From Antedon mediterranea (lineage: Eukaryota; Echinodermata; Crinoidea; Comatulida; Antedonidae), in the NCBI RefSeq assembly GCF_964355755.1, contig NC_092675.1:7536312-7600311 (forward strand): a stretch of 64,000 nt of DNA, written 5' to 3'. The position numbers were made by a program, and so were the translations under genes. Below, piece by piece: positions 1 to 12,400 of this stretch (positions are counted from its first letter, which is position 1; every line of letters starts with the position of its first letter). The notes beneath the pieces were generated by a model. That model was given only the letters and a program-made list of their open reading frames with translations, was not told the DNA's origin and did not search any database.

Positions 1-38
1 AACTAAAATAACAACATTGTGTATGTTTTATTGTTTAG

Positions 39-2270
39 AAGCAAAGGCCGCGTAAATTATCATCTGAACAGGCAAAAGCAGTTCTTGATGAGTTAACATA
101 TACCAAGGAACAGCAAATATACAACATAAATGATATTAATGACCAACAACTTGGTAAGGAAATCACGAAAGAAGCACAGAGGCAGGTTAAGAATTTCATC
201 AAAAGTATGTACGATTATTACTTCCGTCAGAATGGCGAGAGGTCATGTGGTCGAGCGCGTGTGTTTGTTTGTTTGTTTCTTTCTATGTTTGTTAGTTGAA
301 TTGAATTGAATTGGATTGAAATTTATATTTATACTGGGTAACCTCTTCAGTCAAAGACTGGTCTCCCAGAGGGCCCAGTTGGTGATCAGTGGCTGTGATG
401 TACTAATACACCGGGGTAAACCCCTACTCGTCTCGAAAGATGTAGGCCTACTGGTTCTTTAAAGTGCACACGAGTTAGATGTGTACACTGGACCTACGGT
501 TTATAGTCCTTATCCGAGAAGACTCGTTCTACCACCAGAACGATGGAGTGAGTGAGCCTCGAACCCCTGCCGTTGTTATGGCTACATCGGTACCGTAGTT
601 GTTATTAGCAGTATACTAAAAAACCCAATTTTCATAAGATTATGAAGGACGGTTTCGTAGCTATATGGGAATACGTAATGTCATGCATTGGCGAGGTTTG
701 CGCTCTCTGGAATGCCCTTTCAGTTTCTCATTGATATTGATTGATTAATTATTATCGATTAACTTATTTTTTTTAAAGTCTATTTCATTTAAACGGTGGG
801 ATGAGTGTTATGGCCACAATAATTATTAGTTGATTTTTTTTTTAGATCCTTGCAGTACCATGAAATGTAACCAAGGACAGATTTGCGCATTAAACGAAAA
901 CTTCGAACCAACGTGCACATGCGCAGAATTCTGTACTGGTTCGGAAATAGAGACTAACATCTGTGACAGCGCCAACGTAACGTACCCAAGCGAATGCGAG
1001 TTCTATCGTAGAAAATGTCTGACTCCAAAGATATTAGCTGACGTTGAGTTGGACTATTATGGTTCTTGTTTAGGTTCGTATTCCGTATTTTCATTGAACT
1101 GCTGCAAGACGTCCGTTTTAGTCAATTGTATTGCGTAAAAAATACTAATATTTCACTCAATACATATTGAATTTCTTTACAGGAGAATTTTAAATGTTAA
1201 GAGTGTTTCTATTAGCCTAAATGGTTTAAACCTAAGTCCATAGGTTAGATGACTTATTTTTTACACTAAAAGACACTGGTAGCTTTGTTTTATGCGCTTT
1301 GATCGCCTTTTTACACCAACCCATATTATTGTTGTTCTGTATGTTTATTAACTGACCCTACAGATGTTGAGCAGATGTGCTCTCCTTCCGATCTACTGGC
1401 GATGCCCTCTCTGCTGCAACAATGGTTCTACATGGGTATGGGAGAGCTCACGCAACGGGACTCTTTAGAGCTGACAACGGTATCTTTACTTGATTCACCC
1501 CAATCACAGAAGAAAACACCTAAGCGAATGATGAAGTTTCTGAGATACCGATTTAATATGTTGGACGATTCGGCCCCAAACAGGTAAATCAATACAGTTA
1601 CTTTATAACGTACGGTTGGTAAGCATATATGCATTTAAAGGATGATATAGAAAGGTATGGTATTAAGAATAAGATTATAGTGATAGTATTTAGTTAGTAG
1701 TTATAGTAGGCCTACAATGATAGTTGTTCAAGGAAACCGCATCAGTTCGTTTTCCGTACAACATAATAATTGGCAAGATCAAATCTTTGGCAAAGCGACA
1801 GAGTGCGTGCTATTTGTTATTTCAGCTAATGTTGAAGGTAAATATAACTCGAGATTTTAATCAGCTGTTGTCGCGTCACCAATATTTAGATTTTCATGAA
1901 AATCAATAGGCATGGTATGTGACTATTTGGAAAAAGAAAATTTAGGAAGAAATTGAAAATTGTGGACATTTTCGTGCAAACAAACAAACAGATAGATATA
2001 CAAAGCAAGTATTATACTGTATACAAATACATTGCAAGATGTTTGCGAAGTGAAAAGGCTTCTCGCGGTACGCAATGTGGTAGTTTAAAAGCTGTAAGTA
2101 AATTGTATTTTTTTAAATTATTTTCCAGAATGTTAAGTGATTCAGAACTAATCCCGGTCCGTGCTCCGTTAGTTGCCGTCCAGCCTTGTGTTGTCCCTTT
2201 CCTCAAGTCTTGCGACACTAATGAAGACGGATACATACATATGGACGAATGGCTGGAATGTTTCAAATGA
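39..2270 (+). CDS. SPARC: SPARC/osteonectin homologue, 3' four coding exons (5' end outside window)
   Basis: SPARC is a secreted Ca2+- and collagen-binding matricellular glycoprotein. Exons read: 39-153, 846-1073, 1364-1583, 2129-2270 (stop 2268-2270); junction phases 1, 1, 2 all agree. Exon 1 gives the end of the N-terminal region. Exon 2 carries a follistatin-like plus Kazal module with ten cysteines, starting DPCSTMKC and ending YYGSC, and one NVT glycosylation site. Exons 3-4 form the EC domain: a first EF-hand-like loop (LDDSAPNRMLSDSEL, with the extra residue typical of SPARC) and a canonical second EF-hand (DTNEDGYIHMDE). The SELIPVRAPL stretch is characteristic of the family. The donor of exon 2 (g|gttcgt) is weak. 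The protein stops right after the second EF-hand, at ECFK. The region between Kazal and EF-hand is shorter than in vertebrate SPARC. A SPARC-like paralogue (SPARCL1/hevin type) cannot be excluded because the N-terminus is missing. Confidence 0.9.
299..608 (-). repeat. tRNA-derived SINE, family 1, copy 1 (SPARC intron)
   Basis: The stretch shares a conserved body with copies near 11.6, 26.1 and 43.1 kb, including TTCTTTAAAGTGCACA, GGTTTATAGTCCTTATCC and GAGAAGACTCGTTCTACC. On the minus strand it runs from a B-box-like GGTTCGAGGC near 560 towards a (TTCAA)n-like tail near 300. The tRNA head is incomplete in this copy. Confidence 0.7.
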
Positions 2271-2278
2271 AATTATAG

Positions 2279-2284
2279 AATAAA
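2279..2284 (+). terminator. Polyadenylation signal of the SPARC gene
   Basis: AATAAA lies 9 bases after the SPARC stop codon. This gives a very short 3' UTR if it is used. Confidence 0.55.
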
Positions 2285-3451
2285 ACAATTCATTCAAGCG
2301 ATATACTTTGGGGCGTTTGATTTATGATATTGAACGAGTATTCAGTTTTTCAGCTTGTGTTAAAACATTTATGCCCACGTTACGTCTTTTTGTGAATGTT
2401 GGATACGAAGGACGAACGTTAAAACCAACCAAATACAGTGCCGATAAACACGTATGCACAACAGAACAGTTACCGTCTCCTTCCGTTTACCGTAGGCCTA
2501 CCGTAATTTCCTCTATCTAGATAATAGTATTAAACGTAAACGGTATTACGCACACGTTCGTCATGTGGAGTCACTTCACTTCCTTGTTTTGTGACGAAGA
2601 AACACTATGGCACGCGCGTTTAATTACCTTGATTTGTGCTCTTACTATGTGTCCCTTCATTTAGGCCTACACAGGAAGGCTGAAAGTTGCCGGAGAAATG
2701 CTTTTCATCATTTAAATACAGTATATTTACCTAGTCTGAAAACTATTTGATTTTAGGTTAAGTTTTCAATCTGAGCAAAAACGATGGTTTCAAATATGGC
2801 TCCGAGGTAATACAATGTCTTATTAGCTCACGAATGTGATACTATATTAAAACAATTATTTGTTTATTTAAACTTAAAATTAACCTAATTGTTTTGGTAA
2901 ACTTATTAATAATGATAATATGTGAGTACAATTCCGCTGTTTATTACAGGGATATGGCAAAACATCTACTAATAAATTATTATTTAGTTGGTATAGAATC
3001 ATAATAAACCGTTGGTGGCGCTAATTTTCCTATATTGACGCGGGGTGATTTTAATATGATTTTTGGAGTATTTAGGAACATTTTTAATGAGTACCGGCAT
3101 AATTTACTTTACCTACCATGGCAAATGTAACGCTGTGAGAGGGAACAGAAATTAAAACAACAGGATTACTAGACTGTACGGGTAAATACTATACGGAAGC
3201 CCGGTGTAAGATTGAAATGTCTCCTATTGGTTGGCCTAATCAGCCTTACGCGAGCTTATTCATTTATAGCGCCCTCTACACTATTAGTTTTACTGGCCTT
3301 CCTTTTCTTTTATATAATCACTGCATAGTAATTCGCACAGTAAATGTTTACACATCACTGAACGTCTAAGTTTAAGTTAGTCAGTCTAGCGTATACAAAA
3401 CCAACCATTGGTCAACGTCCCAGCTGCGCTACACATAAACAAACAATCGGT
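2285..3451. other. Intergenic region between SPARC and TMEM175, including the probable TMEM175 promoter
   Basis: This is 1.17 kb of AT-rich sequence with no exon that I recognise. A TATATAA at 3311-3317 lies about 140 bases upstream of the TMEM175 start codon and is the best core-promoter candidate. A TAGGCCTA palindrome occurs near 2493. Confidence 0.4.
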
Positions 3452-6400
3452 ATGACGTCTACCCAAGAAACTAAAACAGATGATATAGAAGGAGGAGAGG
3501 CAACAACAAAAATAGGAAAAAACAATCCAGCCTTCGAACTGAATGAAAACACCACTGCTATGGATGAAGTTAACATAGAGACTATAGACCCATGTGGAGA
3601 ACCTAAAAATGTTGAGAATTCGTTTCATAGGTTCTTATCACCAGATCGGCTATGTGCATTCAGCGACGCAGTCTTTACTATCATCATTACTATTATGGTA
3701 AGTTTGTAAAACTATTGTGCAAGATAATACTCAGTTTGTTTCAGTACAGGTGCAGTTACTGTTTGCTGAATTTGAATCTAATCAATTAACTTTTAGAGGT
3801 GGACGGTGGATGTATGACTTTTGTAGTTGAAGTATTGTTATCTCTAGTGCGCAGATTTTGTTATTGCTATTCATAATGTTTGAAGGAGAATTAGCTGCTT
3901 ATAGTTAGTTGCTTGCTTTAGGGACTTCTAGGTCACCACATTGTTTCATTTACAAAAGGGTTAATTAATGAATAAGTAATCGATCCTCCTGAATGAAACA
4001 CTTGGCATTGTAGGCTATTCCTTATAGTGATAAGCCTAATTTATGTATATTTTGATTAGATGAAACTTCCGTTGATTAATACATTGCAGCTTTTTTGATT
4101 ATGGAGGAATTAAGATAGTATTGTATGTTATACCATTCAAATTAACGATGGTTGTACGTCCGACGTGTTGTCAAAGCACAATTCTAATGTATAGCATATA
4201 ATCGATACCAGTCGAACAAAACATTCAGATTACAGATCGGCTACCACCTGATCAAATCAACCAAAATAAATAAACCGAACGTTTAGCTTATTGTACCATG
4301 ATCTACGTATAACGAATATTACTAGAGTGGTACCTTAATTTACTAGTTCAAATTGTATGATTTGATGAAAATCAAATTATAATTTTAGTAATTTAAGTAC
4401 ATTCCTGCTATGGCATATGCTATATTTAGATATAAACAAAAAGGCCTAGATCGTTAATTATAAGCCAAGAAAACCCGTTTAGTAACGAAACCCGAAATAT
4501 ATACCCAGCACTGAAGGAAATAATCAAACAGTTATGTGTATAATTTAATTATATCAGTCGGATCTTGTATAGGCCATCATGTATTTGACTGAACCATTTT
4601 AAAAACAGGGTTGACATTTACATAAAGTATTTAAATATATTCCCACCTCTCTTGACTCCCTATCTAACTCACCAAGCTACTGTATTAATATAGACATTAC
4701 AGAATGACAGGCTGCTATCTTTCAATTAACTAACAATTTTATTAAGAAAGAAGGTTTTCGGGCCATTGAAAAGTGAGTTGACCTGGCAAGAGAGTCGATA
4801 TGAATCACCTAATACAACTTGCCAATTTAAAGGCCAATAAATAATTATCATTGGATTTTAAAACGAGATTACGAATGCTGTGCCTCCCCCCTCCCCCAGG
4901 TGACTATACACCCTCCTAAGAGCGTTCTTAAGCGATTGTGAAGTGCACCTCTTTCCGCACAGTCATCACTACACCAACGTGTACCAACCTTCGTGATCTG
5001 TAAACAGCATTTTAGCTACTCCCATATTGATTAGTATTCGGTATAGGCCTACTAATTTGTATAACGATTGATGGGAGAAATGATGTACTGTATATAGGCC
5101 TTGATTTTGTAACCACAACCATACAAGCCTACATGAAACATGTTTTTAGCCACCTTCCAATTTTTATAAGGATTGATATAGATTCTCATGGTAGCCTACT
5201 CTCACGTGAAACGGGAGAAATAATGTACAGTATAGGCCTAAATTTCGTAAACACAACCATAAACAGGCCTATTGAACCATGCTTTATTTACCTCTCATAT
5301 TGATTAGTATTGAGTATACCAATTTTGTATGAGGATTGATAGGTGTTGGTTTCTCATGCTTAAACTACTCTAAGAAACGGGAGAAATGATGTACTGTAGG
5401 CCTAAAATATTCGTACAACCATAAACAGGCCTATATGAAACATGCTTTTAGCTAACACCCATATTGACTAGAATTGAGTATACTAATTTGTATAAGGATT
5501 GTTAGGTGTTGGTTTCTCATGTTTAACCTACTCTAAACGGGAGAAATGATGTACTGTAGGCCTAAATGTCGTACAAAATGTTCGTACAACCATAAACAGG
5601 CCTACATGAACCATGCTGTTAGCTACCACCCATATTGATTAATAATAGTACTTAGTATACTAATTTGTATTTGTTAAATTGTTATACTATATTTAATTTG
5701 GAATATGGTGTTGGGTTAGCGGCCGGGTTTAACATACGGTACTTCTACACATGAGAAATTGTGTACTGCATGAACAAGTCTAGTCAATCAACACATAATG
5801 TTATAACTGATATTATAGGCATATAATATAATATATCAATAATTAGGATTGTGGTGACGCATGCTTGGTTGATCTGTCATTCATATTTAATAGTATAATT
5901 ATTTAACCAAAAGTTCACAGCGACTGAGTTCTAAAGATAATTCATATCGCGTGTAAACAGTCCTTATTAATAATTAAATATATTTAACACAGTTTCAATG
6001 TTTGAGAATGGACAGGTTTTAAAATGAGAGGAACTGATAACGTAAACACAAGTCTTGTTATTTTATCCTAGTATACACGACAGGCCAGTCTACAATGTTT
6101 GTTATTAAACAATATAACGCACGTTTCTGTATATACCTGGCAGATTTGTATACGCCCCGGGGTAAATCTTGATGTTAAGACAGGACAATTCATAATGCAT
6201 AAAGTAATGAAGATGGTTAATTAGATGCTACTAATTATAATAATCTTTAATTATACCTAATTAAATAGGTTAATTTAGTCCTATGCTTTAGGCCTAAGCA
6301 TGAACATATTTATTCGTTTTAAATAATTGCATGTATCAATTATTTACCGTAATGATTTCATAGAGAAACGCTGTGGCGTATGCCTATAGGACCAAAATAA

Positions 6401-9400
6401 CTGGACAGTGAGAAAAAAATCCAAACTGAAATTAAAGTCAGTTTAGTATAAGAAAATGTATAAGAATATCCAGTACAATCCTCCCTCCCCAATCCCCCCT
6501 CCCCCTCCCCCTCCCCAATCCCCCCTCCCCCGGTAAAATATCCCCTGGACTACCTCTTGGACCACTGTTTCTTTGATGAAATTGAAGCATTTTGTGATGC
6601 CTTTGATTTAAGGTTAAACACAAGTTAAACCAAAGGCATGTGGATATAGGTTCGAATAAAAATAAAATGTTCAAACCTTTGAATATCACCTGGACAATAG
6701 ACATTTTATTATTAATTTAAATTTATCGGAATATGTATAGAAAAGAACTGGGTTGAAAAGATTACCCATTTAGAAAACAATTTACATTTCTGGGAAAGAA
6801 AATTTTTATATTTTTAACCTTTAGCAATATCTTAGATTTTTTTGGGGATCATTGTGAGATAAGTTTAACTTCTAATTTTGATCCCTAAAATGGTCTTATA
6901 TAATTGTTGATTATTGGTTATTGTTATAATATTGTTTATAATGAAAGAAAATGACCATTTCAAAATAAATCTTTTTATTGAACAATAAAACAATATTATA
7001 ATCATTTGATCATTAACAAAAGTATTGCTCTAATATAAGAAATGAAATGGGTTTTGGAGCTAAATGGCAATGATATAAACTAGGATAAAGTTTGGAATAA
7101 CCGTGTAAATTGCATGAAATATAACACAAACATTGCCCAGTTTAATTATAAGTTGTTGCATCGAATTCTACCTCGTAATAAATGATTACAAATCTGGAAA
7201 CTAGCAAGGAGTTTTATATGTGACAATTGTGGTATAAGTATTGGGAATGATGAGCAACATTATTATGTTAGTATTATGTACTGTTGTCCAACCAGTATGG
7301 ATACGATTTAACAAATGAATTGCAAAAAAAAATATTTTCCTGAAATACAAGAGATAACCTTTTAAACACTATTTTGTTGGAACGACAAATAAAGTTGTAA
7401 ATGAACTATTTACTTACTATCTATTGTATTTATAAAAATGTGTTTACAAAAGAAAACAGATAAACGTAAAGATGATGTAAAATTTATTTAGTTATTCTCT
7501 CTTAAAGTTAAATATCAAATTAAAAACTATGAATATGCATTTAACAGAATTACAAGATACAAGATAGTCTACTTTATTGTCAACATTTTACAATTTTGAG
7601 ATATGTTTTGTACCATAATATTAGTAGATAATTAAAGGCAGGATAAGTCTCGAGTAAATACTTTACTTTAGTTTGTTTTAATCTATTATGTTATTATTAA
7701 TATAAGTTTTTTTTTCTTTTGTTAATTGTGGTTACCATAGGCCCATGCATCCTGCATCCAGCCTCCCACCTTAGTGTATATATTTCAGATTCCGCATGGG
7801 AGGTAAACAAAAATTCCCCGTTTATGAGAGCGATGGTCTTTTCAACCGTATATATGATTGCACCAAATAGCAATACAGTAGTTTAAATTTAAATAATAGA
7901 TGAAAATGACTCTGGACAAAGGGTAATCGGGTTTTTTTCCCCCAACCAAAGTGCCCTTATGTATGATTGCACGGAGGGCAACAGGTTATGCTATTTTACA
8001 GTTTTTCCTACCAGTACATTCCAAATAAATGTATAATTATACTTCAGACATATCATTTGAAAAATATAAGACAAACATTTCCATCTGTATCCCTTTTTAC
8101 ATACACGATGTTTCAATGGGTCACTAGCGGGCGTGACCCCAAAATATAATATCGATTTGATTTGTTTCTTTAAAAAACGTTTTCCTTTAACGAATACCAA
8201 ATGAATGTTAATACCACCATGGAAATAATTTAACTCTTCTCTGGTACCACTATAATTAGTTATCTATATATTAGTACAACTAATTAACTCAAAATACAAA
8301 TCGAAGTCCATATTAAAATATGTATTATGTCAGACCATGGTGAAATGATTTATTTAAATAATTCCTCCATGGTCAGGCCGATCGCATCGACGCGGTACAA
8401 CGAAGGATTTTACGGGTTTGTCTTATAGATTAGATTCATTATTTCTTTAATCTAGGGCTATATGCACCGAACGATGTCCGTTTTATTACTCCATGGTTTT
8501 ATACCATGTCTTGAATTCTGATTATGATTGTCATTGACCCAATCACATCGCAATAATTTGTCCTTCAGGTCAAAGGTTAACAATTTAACGCATTTATTCG
8601 ACAATTATCTAATTTGAATGAGATAATCATCAGTTAATTTTTATCGAGTAGAATCGGTTAAACCCCGTTTCCACAGGCAGTTTATTGGTTAATTATCGGT
8701 TAATTTGTATCGATTAATTATCGGTTAATTTTTTACTGCGGAAACACGGCCTATAACGTACCGGATCGCACGCGTATGTAGCCTTGTCGAATGTAACAGC
8801 ATGCGAATGTTTTTACATTCTATCGTATACTGTACTTTTAATAATTCAAACTGCAATAACATTGATATGTTCTGTAATGAGCTTGTTTCTTTTAAAATGA
8901 AGTTCATTGTTCACAAATGAACAAACGTTTAAATACTTGGGACTTACATTTGATGAACAACTCTCATGGAAAGTACATATTGATTCTATATGTGCAAAAC
9001 TATCAAAAATTCTACATCTATTTTATAGATTGAAAAGTTTTACATCTCCTAAAATTATTAAAAGATTATACAATGCTCTATTTTTATCACATATTGACTA
9101 TTGTTCAACAGTCTGGGGTACTGGTTCAAACGCCCATATTTTAAAATTGCAAAGGGTACAAAATAGAGCTGCACGATTAATACTAGGTGCTGATATTCAA
9201 ACTCCTGTTAGACAAATGCATTATGATTTAGGTTGGCTAACAATTAAGACAAGAATTGAATATCATACAATTTGTACAATATTTAGATGTTTACAAGAAT
9301 CTGTACCTTCATACTTATGTGATGTTTTGCAATATATTAGTAGTGTACACAATATTCAAACCAGAAACTATGAAAATAATCTGTTGTATTTGCCCAGATG

Positions 9401-12400
9401 TAACCTCGAAATATACAAACGTAGTTTTGTTTATTATGGAAGTTCACTCTGGAATGGCCTACCTTATGAATTAAGAAAACAAAACAATTATAACCGTTTT
9501 AAATCACTTGTTAAGATTCATTTATTGTTGCCGGTGGTCTAGGATGGTTCCAGTGAAATATATTTAAATATGGTATAAAAGTTATAATAATAATGAGAAC
9601 ATGCATTGAAGTTTAGTTTTAGTTTAAGTTTTAGTTTAAGTTTAGTTTAAGTTGTTTGTTTAAATGTGCCGTAGGGCCCCTCGGAAGAGCAGTTTTATTT
9701 TATTACTGAGAGGGCTACCCTACTGAAAGAAAACGAAATAAATAAATAAATAAATAAATAAATGCATAATCAATTTGCCTATGTCATGCTAATGTTTTTT
9801 GGCTGTTTTTTGTATTGTTTTGCATGTTTCTATTATATATAATAGTGTATGTTTTATGGTGGTGGTTGATCAAACCTGTTAGTAGCGGGTTTTTTTTTTT
9901 CGCTGAAGGTTTAGATTAAATAAAATAAAATAATACATTAAAAAAAATCATCAGTCATAAAGTTTAAATTGTTTCGAGTCTTTGTTGCCAATTTGTAATA
10001 AAGGTTCTGTAATATGGTCACAATATCATAATAGTATCATAATAATAATAATGTGACCACTATATCATAGGCCATAGGCCCAAAGCTTGGTTCCCATACT
10101 AGGGACAACGTATAACGCATTACGTAACGCAATGACCAATGACAAGCGACAGTTATTGGTAAACTTGCTTGCGTTGCGCTGTAGTGTGACCTCTATCCGT
10201 GATGTGTGACACTGTATTAAGAAATGTTCCTAATACTGGACAGATGATGTCACATGATACAGATTATCGGGCGCGAATGTTAATAATCATACAAGGACCT
10301 TGACAGTAGGATCGAACAAGCGAATAAAGGAGTCTGGACAAACATTATCGTATGGCCTGTAAAAATATTACTCATTACATTTAACAACATTAATCTAACA
10401 TTACCGTATGACGTGATTAATTTAAAGCTCGGCTACTACATATAGGCATGACTTTTAAATAACGTATTTGGTTAGGCATAAATGTACAAAAATTCAGTAG
10501 TTGTACAGCCTGATATTACCATTTTTTAAATCTCCAGAAAACGATAAATGTTGGGTGTATGGAAGATGATTTTTAATATAGCGCAAAAATAAAAATATAA
10601 AGTTGAATAAAAAATAAATAGTTATTACTTACGGTACTATTCTAACAAAATATTGCCATGACGTTTATTTTCCATTGTTTTAATGCCTCTTTGTTTAAAC
10701 ACATGTGACAGAATAGGGACTTAAGTGGATAATCTCCCCACACTCACTTTTTTGTGTCGTGTGACACATTTTAAAACGGTTTGCCTGCAACCTGGTCTTT
10801 ACCACCTTGTCTTTACCATTGCTCCTACATAATTATTTTACATCAGCCGTCCGATTGTTTGTCGTTAACGCGTGTAGTCCTGCTGTCCTCAATATGACTT
10901 TACCATTGTATTATTGTGGTGTTAATTTTTCTCTCTTTAACTGTACCAGTTTATATTTATATTCATTATATTAATATAAATATTTACTTTAATAATATAT
11001 CCGCACGCTATGTCTATAGAAGATTACATCTAAATCATGCCGCCACGCAGGGAACTGTCGCAACTAAACATCCGACGCGTTGCGTCATCTGATGGGAACC
11101 AAGTTTAAAGCGTACAGGCCTACCCACCCGTAAGGCACTGTGAAAGCTCCGAGATTCGAACCCACTCTATATTGGTATATAAACAAGCATATCAACCACC
11201 ACGCTTCAATGTCACTACTAAAACATAGACCAGCGGTAGCTATTTATACGTAGAGCATTGGTTTAGTTAGATAAAAATAGATACGGGTTATGTTTATTAC
11301 CTTACCTTTATCTGACTAATACCATTTTCCTTGATTATATTTCGCACGTTAATAGTCCAATCCATTATTAACTCGTAATATTTGACATATTTGTCTTTTA
11401 TGATTTCCGAGGAAAATTAACATTGACATTATCATTTGTTGTTGACTCCTTATCCAATAATACATGCAGATTTACATTTACATCTCTCTGCATCCAGAAG
11501 TCGAAATCAAGTTTTTCCAGTAATTTTTCTTCTTGTAGAGGCACGAAGGGTGGCAAATGATGAAGAAGAGTGGACTATAAACCGTAGGTTCAGTGTACAC
11601 AGTTATAACCTGTGTGCACTTTAAAGAACCCAGTTCATTATTTGAGAAGAGTAGCGGGTTACTGGGGTTAACTGGTTCACAAAATAGCCCCTGTATCAGG
11701 GGGATTACCACCTTTCTGATAGGACAGTGATTAATTTACTATTGGTAATCTTTGCCCACATTGCCCAAAGACATAAAATAAAAATAAATCTGTTGTTGAC
11801 TCCTTATCCAATAACACATGCAGATTTACATTTAGATCTCTCTGCATCCAGAAATCGGAATCAAGAAGTCTTTCTAGTAATTCTTCTTCTTGTAGGGGCA
11901 CGAAGGGTAGCAAATTATGTAAAATAAAGTGGTTGGTCACTTAAGTTACAATTCCAGATTTTCGTTACATGGCAGGGTCGCGATATTTTTTTCGTAAATA
12001 GGTTGGGTCACTGTGTTTTACAGGAGTTATAACCACTAGCATTCTCATTTGGATAATAACAATATACATTTTAAACGATTTACAATTTATGCAATACCGG
12101 TATTCAATGTGATGTGAAAGTTCCCCTCCGATGATTCACTATTCACTTCAATAAGATACAATTATATTTATTTCCTGATATTATGATGTAATGCTTCTGG
12201 AGCCTTCAGACCTCGGGAACTCTGAAACACAACCACTCATACACTGCCTCTGTAGCAACGGCCTGCCCTGGTTGTATCCTATTAATATATTGATGGATTG
12301 AGGTATTACATTTGTGTAGCGTCTAAAAACATTAGACCTATTTTAGACATTTGTTTGCATAAACATAAGGAGTACAAATGTTTTATTTTGTAACACATTG

